From the NCBI GenBank assembly GCA_026873275.1, contig JANTUC010000006.1:1364001-1428000 (forward strand): 64,000 nucleotides of DNA, read 5' to 3'. Source of the stretch: Pseudopithomyces maydicus. Taxonomy: Eukaryota; Ascomycota; Dothideomycetes; Pleosporales; Didymosphaeriaceae. The translations under genes and the position numbers were made by a program. Every line of letters starts with the position of its first letter. Positions within the stretch are counted from its first letter, which is position 1. Positions 12,623 to 27,600 of this stretch are shown here, one piece after another. The notes under the pieces are model-generated. The model did not search any database and was not told the DNA's origin. It worked only from the letters and a program-made list of their open reading frames with translations.

Positions 12623-15600
12623 ATGATGTCTTCCGCCACAGATCCCTCGACCGGTGAACAATCCTCATTTTGTCTCCCCAATCTTCGCCCAAAAGTTGCG
12701 GAAACTAATGGCAGCGTCGGATTTGAGGCAGAATACAACTCCGTGGCTTTTCAATTGGACCTTGGGCTCGATATAGAGCTCTTTTGCGACAACAACGCGC
12801 TTCCCGCCGAAAGTGTCTTTCAGCTTGCATGGGCTCTTGTACTCAAATGCTTTACTGAAAAGACTGATGTTGCTTTCGATTTCATAGAGACTTTGGGAGG
12901 TTACGTCTCAAAAATACATACAACGATCGATAATGATCAATCCGCAGCGGAGGCAGCACATGCCCTCCAGGGAACGCAAGCCAAAGAATTTTCCACGGAT
13001 GTTAACACTTTGCTACACGTATCCCGTGACAGTATCGAAGTCGCTACTGATCCAGCTATACTTGGCTCAAGAGTTCAAGACAGTCATTCAAATGTAGGCA
13101 CATCTCCCTAGTACATATCCACCACTTGACTCATCATAATATAGCATGATGTCACAGTCGACATCGACCTTTCTGATGATGTCGTATCGATTTGCCTGCA
13201 ATGTGCCACCAGTATCTCTTCTCGAGATGTGGTTATGGGACTTGCAAGTACTTTAGGCAGAACACTCCATCGGATATTGGACCAATCGCATCAACTTCCG
13301 TCGCTCATGAGCCCTTCTCAAGAACTTTGTAACGTGCAGGTTCTTCTACCTACTAGAATTGACCACACGGAGAACCATGAGGTGAAGTACGGATCTTGGG
13401 TCTTCTTAGACCAAATCGAGCAACTAGCGTCAATTAATCTGCCAGGTCTCGTAGCCGTCAAGGCAGCTTTGTACAGACCACCCCATTCCTCAACTCATCG
13501 ACAGACACTCATAGCCTTTCTGGCGATGAGCCATCAAGAGGAAACCTCTCTGGACGAGCTTGTTCTGGACGAGAGGGCTGATACGAGCACTGGCATCGAG
13601 GAACTGAGAAGAGTTCTCTCGGCCAGCTTGCAGCCTGGACTTGGACCGCCTACGCTCATCCAATTGTCTCACATACCTTATACGCCTGAAAACCATGTGG
13701 ATTACAGCAAATTGATGGCCTTCTTTGTTACTCTTCCGCAATCGCATTCATCCGAGGCAGATGAAACATGGGTTCGCGTTTCAACTCCTTCTAATGCGAG
13801 CGACGGTATTGATATATTGACCGATACTGAAGCAAATGGGGAAGCACAATTATCGTTGACCCCGGCTGAAGAGAAAATGCGTCTATTGTGGGCCGAAGTT
13901 CTTTCGGTCTCTGCCGATCGGATACATGTCGAAGACAGCTTCTTCCTCTATGGCGACTCGGCTTCTGCCATGAATCTTGTTTCTGCAGCGATAAAAGCGG
14001 GCCTTTCTTTGACTGTAGCGGACGTCTTCATTACACCGATATTGAAACAACTATCCGCAAATACCTTGCCGATAGGCGAGGGAGAGATGGAAAACGATGT
14101 TAATCCATTCGAGTTATTGTCTCACCAATTATCTACCATGGATATCGTGCGTTCCGTTGCCGAACAGTGTGACGTTGAAGCTCGGGCAATTGTGGACCTG
14201 TACCCGACGACAGCATTGCAAGAAGGACTCTACGCTTTGACATTCACCGAACAGGCATCGTACGTCTTCCAGTGCGTGTGTAGTCTGCCTGCGTCACTGA
14301 ACGTCAAGCGATTCAAGTCGGCTTGGGAAACAGCTATTCAAGAGTTCCCAATCTTGCGCACAAGAATAGTTTATCACGAGTCCACGGGGACAATGCAGGC
14401 TGTTCTCAGTCAAGAAAGTGTCGAATGGCGATCCGCGAACAATCTCTCTGATTATCTGACCAAAGACAAATCTATACCAACCGAGTATGGTAGCGCTCTT
14501 GCACGCTTTGCCATTGTATCACCACCCCAGCAAAGTTCATATTTCGTCTGGACCATACACCATGCATTATACGATGCTTGGAGCATGTCATTGATACTGA
14601 ACGCGGTCGACTGCCTTTATGGGGACCCAGAATACTCTTTGTCATCACTTATACCATTTAATCGTTTTGTAAAACATGCAGCCGAGACTGATGCATCCCA
14701 GTCGAAGGAGTTCTGGCTGTCGTACCTCGCCAATGCAAATAGTACGCCATTTCCGGCTCTCCCTCCCAGTACAGCAGATGGCAAAGGCCGCTCTCACAAC
14801 AAACTTACTTCCGCGCTGAACCTTCAGCGCACGGCTGTTTCAAACATTACTATTGCTACTATTGTGAGAGCGGCATGGGGGGCTGTAGTTGCTAGGTATT
14901 GCGATTCTGATGATGTAATATTTGGTACTACTCTTACTGGCCGCAACGCTCCTGTCACAGGTATTAGTGACATTGTGGGGCCCACTATTGCGACTGTACC
15001 CGTACGTACTACTATCGACCGCTCGCATACGTTTGCCCAGCATCTTCAGCGAATTCAAGACGAGATGATTGCGATGATTCCATTTGAGCATGTTGGTCTT
15101 CAAACGATCAAACGATGGGGCCAGGATGCATCGGCTGCTTGCGGATTTCAGAACATTCTTGTTGTCCAGCTTGCACCCGACGAGAAAAACGGCAAGAGAC
15201 ACACGGGTCTGGAATTTAGCCTGCGCTCCACGGCAGGGTCTGAGAACTACTCAATCATGGTTGAGTGTACACTGACCGAGACTGGAATCGATATCCACAT
15301 CGAGTTTGATCAGAATGCAATTTCAACAGTTCAGATGGAGAGAGTGCTCCGGCAATTTGAACACGTGCTGATCCAGTTGAACACTGAAAGCCATTCTAAA
15401 ACCATGGAGGACCTAGAGCTAATTTCTCCATCTGATATCCAATTGATAGAAGCATGGAATAACCAGGATCTACCAAAGAAAATGGCTTGTATACATGAGC
15501 TTTTCGAAGAAGTTGTCAGAGCGCAGCCAGAGGCTCCGGCAATTTGTTCTTGGGATGGTGACTTTTCGTATAGTCAGCTGGACTGTCTATCAACGAACCT

Positions 15601-18600
15601 TGCGCTTCATCTCCAAACCCTGGGTGTTGGCCCGGAGTCAATAATTCCTATCATGTTCGAAAAGTCCGCTTGGGCGCACGTAGCGCAACTTGCTATCTTG
15701 AAGGCAGGTGGTGCAGTTGTTTGCTTAGACCCTAGTCACCCAGAAGGACGCATCAGGCGAATGTTATCTGATGTTGGGACCACGGTTGTTCTTACTACTA
15801 AAGACCTTTCGGGTCTCTTCAACGACATCAAAACTGTGATCACAGTTGATGCAGACTCGATCGAGCGCATTTCCAGACTTAACAAGCCAAGTCAAATCTT
15901 GAAGCGCGAAGTACAACCGCACAATGCTGCACTAGTAATATACACATCGGGATCCACCGGTGAGCCAAAGGGAGTTGTGCTTGAACATGCATCCATCTGC
16001 ACGGGTATGCAGGCACATGGTGATGCATTGAGAATAGGACCAGATACCCGTGCACTTAATTTCAGTGCTTACGTCTTTGACGCGAGTCTCGAAGACATAT
16101 ATACGCAGTTGACTAGAGGAGGTTGCATCTGCGTACCATCAGAAACACAGCGCCTTAATGACCTCAGCGGTGCCATTCAGGCTACTCGCGCCAATTGGAT
16201 CGGTATTACACCCACGACAGCTGCTACTCTCGACCCGAACACCGTGCCCACTATCGACACCTTGATTCTTGGAGGTGAACTTATCACACAAAAGGTCGTC
16301 GACCAATGGAAAGATCATGTGACCTTTATGTACAATGGATACGGGCCCTGTGAATCCACTTTGTACGCCACGTTAAATCCCCAGCTTGGAAATAACGGAA
16401 GGGTATCCAACGTTGGCCATGGTCTACATACAAAATTATGGATCGTGGAGCCTGGGAATACAGATCGCCTCGCACCTATAGGCTGCAGTGGAGAGTTATT
16501 ACTCGAGGGCCCCCTACTCGCGCGATACTATCTGAATGATAGTGCAAAAACCGATACTGCGTTCCTGACTAACCCTGCGTTCACTCTCAAAGGATACGCA
16601 TCCAACCAACCGCGTCGGATGTACCGGACTGGTGACTTGGGTAAGTGAACAACTTTCTGGGATAGATGAAGACTTTCTTACTAATTGAACAGTGCGATAC
16701 GATGAAGATGGCAGCTTGATTATACTGGGAAGAATTGACTCACAGATCAAAATCAATGGGCAACGTCTTGAACTAGGCGAAATCGAACAGAATCTGCGAG
16801 ATTCCAGCGACGTCAACAGTGCCATGGCTATCTTATCAACAGATTCGTCCAGCACAAAGCGTATCATGGCTATAATATCTCTCTTGAACTTACCGGAAAC
16901 CGAGACTCTCGCAAAAAGTGACTTTTGTCTTCTGACTGGAGAAGAGCTGAAGGCAACTGAGCCGGTCATCGAACGGATTCGCAAGCAGCTCCAAAACAAT
17001 CTACCAAGCTACATGGTCCCTACCGTATGGGCGGTTGTCAACTTTGTTCCTCGTAATACTTCACAGAAGCTCGATCGCGCAAGGATGGTCAACTGGGCAA
17101 ACTCTCTTGACCCAGCTACGTACTCTATGTTGATGGGCGACAGTTTAGATAAAGAGACTATCTCGCCTGATAGTCCAGTGGCTGCGCGTCTTCGCAAGGT
17201 CATTGCTCGCGTGCTCAACAAAAAGGAAGATCAGCTGTCCATGAATCGATCTTTTGCCAACATTGGTGGAGACAGTATAACTGCGATGCAAGTTGTTTCT
17301 CGTTGCCGTGCAGAGGGGCTCCGACTGTTCGTCAAGGATATCTTGCACAGTGAGAGTCTTGCCCAGTTGTCACAATTGGCAGAGACTATGGATAGTACCG
17401 AAGGTAGCTCTCGGGTCCAGACGGAAGAAGCCAATCGCGCCTTTGCACTCTCGCCTGTCCAACAATTCTACTTCGAAGCAAACCAAGAGCCTGGACAGTT
17501 CAATCAGAGTTTTCTACTCAAAGTATCCCGGCATACGCCGGTATCGCAAATAAAAGCTGCTGTCGAAGCTGCTGTAAAGAAGCACTCGATGCTCAGAGCA
17601 CGATTCTTCCAGCAAGGCGATTCATGGTACCAGCAAATCACCACTGATGTTGCTGCTTCTTTCAGACTTCGTACTAAAGATCTGAAATCAGAAGATGAAT
17701 TAGCGCAAGCTTTCATTGAATGTCAGCAGGGACTTGACGTTAAGTCTGGACCGCTCCTAGGGATCGACGTCTTGTTATGCGAAAATGGCTCACAGTTTCT
17801 GGCACTCGCTGCGCATCACCTGGTCATCGACTTCGTCTCATGGCGCATTGTTCTGAAAGACCTTGAAGATTTTTTGACTACGGGAACCCTAGTACTCGAC
17901 AAGCCACTCTCGTTCCAGACATGGGTAAAATTGCAGTCTGAATACGCGCACGAACATCTCGATCCTCAGTTAACGCTCCCTTTTGAGATAGCCAGCTCGG
18001 ACTTCAAGTATTGGGGTATGGCGGAGGAACTCAATGTGTATGCTGATACCGCGTGCCACACCTTTTTGCTTGACCAAGACACGACCAGTTCGATTTTCAA
18101 CGAGTGTAACACTGTTTTTGACTCCGAGCCAGCGGAAATTCTCACAGCTGCCGCCATACATTCTTTCAGTCAAGTATTTTCTGATAGACCAACACCGACT
18201 GTTTGGAGGGAAGCTCACGGTCGAGAAACGTGGGATGCTGACATTGACCTTTCGTCGGTAGTAGGATGGTTCACGAACCTGGCACCGTTATATGTCGATG
18301 TTTCTACAGGTAGTGACATTATTTCTACCCTAAGAGCAGTGAAAGACACTTCCAGAAGGCTTCCTCAAAACGGTTGGCAGTACTTTACCTCACGCTATCT
18401 CACGACGAAAGGTCTTGAACTATTTAAGAGCCATAGCCCGATCGAGCTTCTTTTTAACTATGTTGGTAAATTTCAGCAACTAGAGAGCGACGAAGGACTT
18501 TTCATACTTCACGAACCACAAACAGAAGAAATCGAGCCAGCTATGGGGCGTCAAACGCCGAGAATGTCTCTACTCGAAATCTCTGTGTCTCATACAAGCG

Positions 18601-21600
18601 ACGGGAAGCTGAAGTTCCGCCTAATGTACAACGAAAAGATGGCACACATTGACCGTATCTATGCATGGGCGGCAGCTTACGATCGGGCTTTGCGAGAGGC
18701 GGCGGCGCTCCTGCCTGGTAGAAAATCCGAGAAGACACTGAGCGACTTCCCACTGATGCGCTTCAACTACAAGGGCCTTGAAGTTCTCAGGAACGAGCGA
18801 ACTAAAGAGCTCGGTCTTGCAAGTTTAGATGATATCGAGAATATGTACCCGACAGCTCCCATGCAAGAGGCTTTGTTGGTGGGCCAGGCGCTGCACGCTG
18901 GTGCTTACGAAACGAATGCGACCCTCGAAGTGACGACCACCAATCGTCAGACACTAGTCGACATAGATCGCCTGCAAACCGCCTGGGAAACTGTAGTTGC
19001 ATATCATCCAATGCTTCGGACTGTCTTCACAGACAGCGTTGCTGAGGAAGGCTTGTTTGATCAAGTGGTCCTTAAATCATTCAAAGGTGTGACACAGCGG
19101 ATCCATTGCAATAATGAGTCCGGACCTGGAACCCTTATGGCACTGGAGTACATGAATCTTTCTAAGAAGGAACCTCTTCACCGATTTGTTATATGCACAA
19201 CTCCTAGTGGCAGGGTGTACTGTCGCATGGACTTTCATCATGCAACAATTGACGCAACATCGCTCCGCGTACTATTAGATGATATCCGTCTCGCATACGA
19301 TGGCGGTTTGCATCTCGGAAACCAACCGCAATTCAGTGAGTACATAAAGTACTTGCAAACCAAGTCTACCACGAGTGCGCTTGACTACTGGGAAGATCGC
19401 TTAGCGTCAGCTGGTCCTTGTCATTTTCCCGTAACTTCTGATACATCAGGGGTGAATAAGGAGATGCGAGAGTTGGAGGTCGATCTCCAGTTTATTCGCC
19501 CGCTCTTACGCAATTTCATTTCTAGGACCGGCGTGACACTGCCCAATCTTGTCCAGACTGCGTGGGCCTTGGTTCTACAAAACTACACAGGACTCGATTC
19601 TGTTTCATTCGGTACCCTAGTATCAGGAAGAAATGTTGATGTTAAGGATGTAGATCGAATCGTCGGTCCGCTTATTAACATGCTTGTCTGTAACGTAGAT
19701 ACCACGAGTTCCACGAACGTTGTTGACCTTCTTCACTCGACCCGCGATAACTATGCCGAATCTCTGGATCATCAGCACGTGTCTCTTGGCCGTGTCCAAC
19801 ATACTATCGGTCTCTCAGCCGCAACACCACTTTTCAATACTGCTAGTAAGTTACAAATAGAAGTGCTGTACGGATCAGAGCTAACGAAACGACAGTGTCG
19901 TCCCTTCACAACTCTTCTACAATATCGAAATTCCAATCACGCAATGCCCAGGCTAAGCGACGAGAGTTGTTCTTTGATGTCATGCACTTCCATGACCCTA
20001 CAGAATACGACATCATTTTCACGTTGAAAGCAGACGACCACAACCCTAACATTACGTTCGCATACTGGTCACCACGCATCAGTGATTGGATTGCTAAGAA
20101 TGCCCTCTCCTCTCTAACGAAAGTGATTCGTTCTTTGATCGACGTCGCATCAGTCGATGGAATGATGTCCGAGCTAGAATATTTCAGTCAGCGCGACGAG
20201 GAATTGGTACAACAGTGGAACAATGAGCCAGTTGCAGAGGAGAATGTCTGCGTTCATCATGTTATCCAGCAGCGCGTCAAGTCCACACCGCATGCTGAGG
20301 CCATCTGCAATGCCCATCGATCCATGACATACGCGGAGCTCGATAACTTTGCAACAAAACTAGCAGTAGAGCTGCAGAAGAGGGGAGTGGGACCAGAAGT
20401 CGTGGTACCCATATGTTTTGAGAAAAGTCCTTGGGCTCTTGTTTCCATTCTGGCTTGTTTAAAGGCGGGTGGTGCATATGTACCATTGGACCCGTCGCAT
20501 CCCGAATTCCGCCTACGCCAAATTATCGAATCAAAAGGCATCCGAGGCGACCTTCTTCTAACCTCGGAGCTTCAGGCGAGCCTCTTCAATGGCTTTGATT
20601 GCGAGATAATCTTCGTCAACGAGGAAACTTTTCAACATTTTTCGTCGACTCGCCTGGCCGAAGAAGGCGTAACACCCAGGAATCTTGCATATGTCATCTT
20701 TACATCTGGTACAACTGGTAAGTGTCTATCAATAAATATCTATTTCTTATTTCTCGATTGCAAAAAACCATTTTTCATCCCGCCGTTTTTATTCAGTTTT
20801 GTATACACTGTAACTGACCGAGATTTAGGCAAACCCAAGGGCACAATGATCGAGCATAGAGCATTTGCTACAAGCGCAAGAGACCACAGCAAGAAGATGG
20901 GCATCGATAGTTCCAGCCGCGTCTTACAGTTCTCGAGCTATGTCTTTGACGTAAGTGTAATGGACATGCTCACTACCTTGATGCAAGGTGGAACTGTGTG
21001 CATTCCAACAGAAGAGGAAAAAGGCTCTCTGGAAATTGTTGGTGCTATCAATCGCATGAGAGTCAACTGGGTACTCTTCACTCCCAGCTTCGCCTCAATC
21101 ATCGAGCCGTCCTCGGTTAAAGGTCTGAGAACACTAGTCCTGGGAGGTGAAGCCATGTCGAAGAAACACGTCGAGACGTGGGCACCTCACGTCAGGCTGA
21201 TGAATGCCTATGGGCCCACTGAAGCCTCGGTCCTTGTTACAATCAATACCGACGTTGTCGATCATACAAATATTGGTCATGGAGTGGGCGCATTAACCTG
21301 GGTCGCAGATCGCAACAACTCCGACAGACTTGTTAGCGTTGGTGCCGTAGGTGAACTACTTTTGGAGGGTCCTACATTGGCCAGAGGGTATTTGAACGAG
21401 CCAGCGAAAACACGTGCCGCGTTCATTGATTCGCCAAGTTGGGCACCAGGGCGCCGATTCTACAAGACTGGAGGTAAGATCTCCCGCTTCGTCTACTTAT
21501 AGCCGGTCAGGTTGATGCTGATATTGATTTACAGATCTTGTGCGCCAACGCGAGGATGGTGCTTTTACCTACTTGGGGAGAAAAGATTCTCAGGTCAAGA

Positions 21601-24600
21601 TACGCGGGCAGAGATTGGAGATTGGGGAAATTGAGCATCATCTAGATTCTAGTCGACTCGTGCGCGACGCAGTAGTGGTGATGCCTACTGCTGGACCACG
21701 CCAGAAGTCACTTGTTGCAGTAGTCACACTAACAGCCCTGCGTTCCCGAACTCGAAATGGCAAACCCCTTCAGGTCGTTGACCAGTCGCTCCAGGCTGGC
21801 CATGTACGTGAAGTCGCAGATTTCCTTGGTCAGACACTTCCGTCTTATATGGTTCCATCTGTTTGGATTGTTGTAGAAGCAATGCCTCTCAACACCTCAG
21901 GAAAGCTCGACCGCAAGCGTGTGGTGAAGTGGGTCGAGCGCTTAGGAACAGACTTCTATCACCGTATTGCGGCTGATGAGAATCTCACAAATGAAGCATC
22001 CCAACAGCCTGCCACTGATATGGAGTCGAAAATTCGCGAACTAGTCAGCACCATTCTTAATATCCCCAGCAAGCAGCTCTCCATGGTACAGTCCTTCATC
22101 GGCCTTGGAGGAGACAGTATTACAGCAATGCAGATGGTCTCCCGCTGTCGTCAACAAGGCATTACCCTCAAAATGTCCGACATACTCCGGAGCAAGACTA
22201 TCTCAAAGATGGCTCAAGCCGCGAAAACAATGGGAAACACTCAGATTCAACGTACAGAGGAGACTTCTGAAGCCCCATTTGAGCTTTCGCCAATTCAGCA
22301 GATGTTCGAAGAGATGGGCGGCATTCCGAACATGCGTTTCAACCAGAGCTTCTACCTACGCGTAAGTCGGCCCATTGCATACAAGGATCTCGAGAGAGCG
22401 ATCGCAACAATCTCTCAGAGGCACTCTATGCTTCGTGCACGATATTTTAAGGGGGACGATGGCAAATGGCAGCAGCTTGTGAAGACGAGTTCCCGAGGCT
22501 GTTATTATACTGCTTCGCATGACTTGAGGAGTGCGGGTCTAGCCGTACCTATCATGACGTCATCACAGAACCGTCTCCATCCGGAGAATGGACCGCTATT
22601 TTCTGTTGATTTGATCAACATTACTGGGGAGGGTCAGTTTCTCTACCTGGTTGCGCACCATCTGGTGATCGACCTGGTCAGTTGGCGGATCATTCTATCA
22701 GACCTTGAACAGTTGATGCTAGGTCGAAGTCTTCCGAGCTCTGATTCGATCCCGTTTCAATCATGGCTGGCATTACAGTCCACCTATGCTGCTTCATTGG
22801 ATGTCAAATCCGCACTACCCTTCACGGTGCAAAACTCAAAACTTGCATATTGGGACATGGATGGGAAACCAAACATCTACGCTGATGTGGAGCGGCGTGA
22901 ACTGTCGTTAACAAAGAATGTGAGCACCAAAATATTAGAGCAATGCCATACGGCTTTAGGAACAGAGCCTGTGGAACTGCTTCTTGCAGCTCTGTTCCAC
23001 TCTTTCGCGATCGTTTTTCCCGACCGAACAACACCCACGATTTTTACCGAGGGCCATGGGCGAGAGCTTTGGGATTCTTCTATGGATGTTAATGGTACAG
23101 TTGGTTGGTTTACCACAATGTCGCCTCTGAGTGTCTCTGCATCGGGGGACACCGTAGTGGATGTCGTGCGTCGTGTCAAAGACGTGCGTCGTAGTATCCC
23201 AAAGAATGGCTTTGACTACTTCGCCATGCGATACTTGTCAGCCCCAGGTCGCAAATCATTCGGTGATTCGGGCCCTATGGAAGTTCTGTTTAACTACCTC
23301 GGACAATACCAGCAGCTTGAGCGTGGTGACAGTTTGCTATGTCAACAAGCCCTACCGGACGGAGCGGCCCAATCCGACTTTGACGAGAAGCTCGCTCGCT
23401 TTGCATTGTTTGAAATCAGTGCAACTGTTTCACGAGGCGTTATCTCACTACAGTTTCTCTACAATAAGAACATTGCTCGCAAGGCAGATGTGCTTCGTTG
23501 GGCCGACACGTGTGCACAGTCACTGAGAAGCATTACTGAGTTACTGCCAAACATGACGAGTGAGAAAACACTGAATGACTTCCCACTGGTCCCCCTTACT
23601 TATCATGCACTTCGAGAAATGCAGGATGGCCTTCTTCCGGAGCTTTCCTTGTCTACTATGGATGACATTGAAGATGTCTACCCTGTCACACCTATGCAGG
23701 CTGGCCTGATACTGTCTCAAATCCAGGATTCCGGTACCTATAAAACCTCGTTTACATTTAAGCTCACATCGACCCGATCCAACGGTATCGATGTCCAAAA
23801 ATTGATTGGGGCCTGGCAGACTGTCGTCGAGTCCCATGCTATGCTCCGCACTATTTTCACGGATCGCATCATGAACAACGGAATATACTACCAGCTTGTT
23901 CTCACGAGAAGCATTGCAAAGGTAGTCATGCTTGATTGTGGCAATGACGAGGAAGCTACCAGTATGCTTGCCGACTTTGCGCCTCTGCAATACACTGATA
24001 CAGCACCACCGCACCGGCTTGTTATATGCCAGACAAATTCAGGAAGTACTTTCCTCAAGTTTGAAGCGAGTCACGCGTTGGTGGACGCAGATTCAGTAGG
24101 AGTATTACTGCGAGACTTGTCGCAGGCTTACGAGGCTAAGAAGGCACTTGAAGTGGGTCCACTGTACAGCGAGTACATCAGGTACCTGAACACAAGATCT
24201 ATCGAAGCATCAGTATCATACTGGAAAGATTACTTGCATCGCGTTGTGCCATGCTATCTTCCCATGATCAAAGACCAGCTCGATACCAGCTCACCCCTAC
24301 GCAGCATTCATCTTTCTCTGGGCAAGCTATCCACCTTGATGCGTAGATTCTGCAAGAACTACTCGGTAACCATGCCAAGTGTTTTCCATTTGGCATGGAG
24401 TGTCGTCCTGCGTCTATATACAGGTGTAGAAGATGTGACATATGGCTACCTAGTTTCCGGTCGCGATTTGCCCATTGCAGGCATCCAATCTTGCATCGGC
24501 CCTTTCATAAACCTGATGGTATCACGCACTCGTCTCTCATCTTCTTCAACAATTGCTTCATTAGCTCAGATGAAGCAGGGCGAATACGCTACGAGTCTTG

Positions 24601-27600
24601 AACATCAGGCTTGTTCTTTGGCTCAAATTCAACATGCGCTAGGGTTATCTGATCAACCACTCTTCAACACAATGATTTCGATCCAAGCTCTGGGAAACAA
24701 AAAAACGGGTGAAGATTGGGCACTTGCTTTCGAGGGCATCGGATCGCACGACCCCACTGAATATGTAAGTCAGACAACCTTTCCACTACATATATCCTTT
24801 CAATGGGCTAGCAAGGTAGCTTCCCTGGGCTCGATGGACATCGCTTACTTGCAATTTTCTTTGAACAATATTAACTCTATTTTTACAATTTAGGACATCT
24901 CTCTTGGAATTTATAGCGATGATAAGAACGCCGAAGCACATCTAGGCTACTGGTCAGACAGGATGAGCGATTGGCAGGCGGAAAACATTGCACAAACGTT
25001 CGAAAACGTTTTGGAACTATTACTGTCTCACCCAGAGAGTAATATCGACAGCCTACGGAGACTCAGTCCACGCGATGCCGTCCAGATAGAGTCGTGGACC
25101 CCACCTGACAAAGTTGCCTCTCGCGACCTGGTGCACGATCTTTTCGCAAAGCAGGTTGCGCGGTCTCCCGAAGCTATTGCAGTTGAGGGATTTGATGGCA
25201 ACTACACTTACAGCCAGCTGAACAATCTCGCTATGCGTTTCAGCCAACGCTTGATCAGTCTTGGTGTGCGCCCCGGGTCGGTTGCAGCCTTCTGCTTCCA
25301 CAAATCAACATGGGCCATCGTAACAATGCTGGCAATTTTGAAATCTGGTGGGACATGTTTGCCACTTTCTCCAGATCATCCGCTCGATCGTGTACGAGCC
25401 ATGATAAAAAATTCTGGCGCCAGCCTAATCGTATGTGCGCCGGATCAAGCGAGCAGACTCGAACCGCTTGGAACCATGCTCATCCCCTTCTCTGAGAGTT
25501 ACGCCTCCAAACTGGAACCAGCATCACCAGGTCAGGTACTCATTGACCCGGAGAGCAGCGCATTCTTGATATACACTTCGGGTAGCACAGGCATACCAAA
25601 GGGTGTAAAGATTCCTCACCGCGCCATTACAACCAATGTGCCAGAGCTTGCCAGGACTTGGGGCTGGAATGAAAGGTCCAGAATTCTCCAATACATCGCT
25701 TACACCTTCGATCCCATGGTTGGCGATATTTTTGGCGCACTCTTTACAGGATCTTGCTTATGTTTGATCTCTGATGAAGACCGAATGAATGATATTACAC
25801 CTGTGCTTAACGGTATGAAAATCAGTCACGTCGTCCTCACGCCTTCTCTTGCCAGAACACTGCAGCCAGAGAAGCTTACTAGCCTAAAATCACTCGTATG
25901 CGGAGGTGAAGCGATAACAGAGCGTGATATCGAGATGTGGAAAGGCTATGTTGAGCTCATCAACGCATATGGACCTACTGAGGCTACCATCGCAGTCACG
26001 AGTCTCTGTTACAGTGAAAGAGATCTGGTCGATCCTCGCAATATTGGAAAACCTCTAGCGTTCAGCTCCCTATTCGTTGCAGATCCTGAGAATATCGATT
26101 ATCCAGTTCCCGTGGGCGCGGTCGGAGAACTTCTGATTGGCGGTGCTACGTTAGCAAATGGATACTTACACGACTCGATCAAGACGCAGAAGGCCTTTAT
26201 TGATGCACCTCGATGGACTAAGTCTATCAAAGGATCAGAAACGACATTATATCGTACAGGGTCAGTGAAAAACTCACTCAATTTTCGAGATAGGACTGAT
26301 AAGAAGCAGCGACCTTGTTCGATGGTCTTTTGATGGAACCATACATTTTGTTGGCCGTGCGGATACTCAAGTAAGTTGAAAATACGACTCTACAGTTATA
26401 TATTGGGACTAATGTATATTATAGATCAAAATAAGAGGCCAACGTGTAGAGGCGGGCGAGATCGAGCATGCTATCAAGTCAAACCTAACGGGGCTAAAAG
26501 ATATAGCTGTCACATTGACTACTCCGCGAGGTCGTTCAAAAGACCCTGTACTAACAGCCTTCTTCAATCGGATCACCGACACGGAATCTCAAGAAAAGGA
26601 AATTCTGGCGCAACTTGTGGAGCCCTTGGTGAGCGAACTGATGGATCTTGACCTTAAGCTCGCCGAAGCACTCCCATCGTACATGCTTCCTACGATGTAC
26701 ATTCCCCTCAACTATATGCCGCTCACAATATCCGGAAAGGCGGATATTTCGCAACTCCAGACTCTCGTTGTTGGACTGGATGATTCCACTTTGGCCCACT
26801 ACTCCTTGTCGGATGGCCCGAGGCGGCAACCTTCGACTCGTATTGAGAAGAAACTTGCTGTCTTGTGGTCAGAGCTTCTTGATATAGAACTGGAGAGAGT
26901 GGCTCTTGATGACAGTTTCTTCCGGCTGGGAGGCGACTCCCTGAGCGCCATTCGCCTCACATCTAAGGCCAGCCAGTATGAAGTTCATCTTACCATCGCG
27001 CTCATCTTCCAGAATCCCAAACTATGCGACATGGCAGCAGCAGCAAATGATCTGTCTTCCAAAAATATTTATGAACAACTTGAAGCGCAGTATGGGATTC
27101 AGAAGAAGTCCGTCTCAGAATTCTTCCCGTGCACACCGCTACAAGAGTCGCTCATGGTTCTTTCCCTGAAAAGTCCTGGCTCTTACCGCCAAAGATACTC
27201 ATGGTACCTACCAACATCAGTCAGCATTGGGTCCCTTCAGAAAGCATTTCAGACTGTCAGCCTTGAGGAGACCATTCTCCGCACCAGAATTGTCAATCTC
27301 GATTCCATTGGGTCGTTGCAGCTTGTAGGCAACGATCATCTTGAGTTGACAGAAGTTGAATCTGAAGAAAATTTCTGGAACGCTGAGGATATTATGCCAA
27401 TGACTTATGGCCAGCCGCTTGTTAAATGCTCCATCACGAATAGAACAGAACGGCCGAAAATGCTTTTGGTCATTCATCATGCTCTGTACGATGAGTGGTC
27501 AATGAACCTACTACTCAACAAGATTGAGACAGCTTACTACAATCTCGAACGCGGAATACCATGCCCCATCATGACGATGGCGTCGAATTTCTTTAATTAT

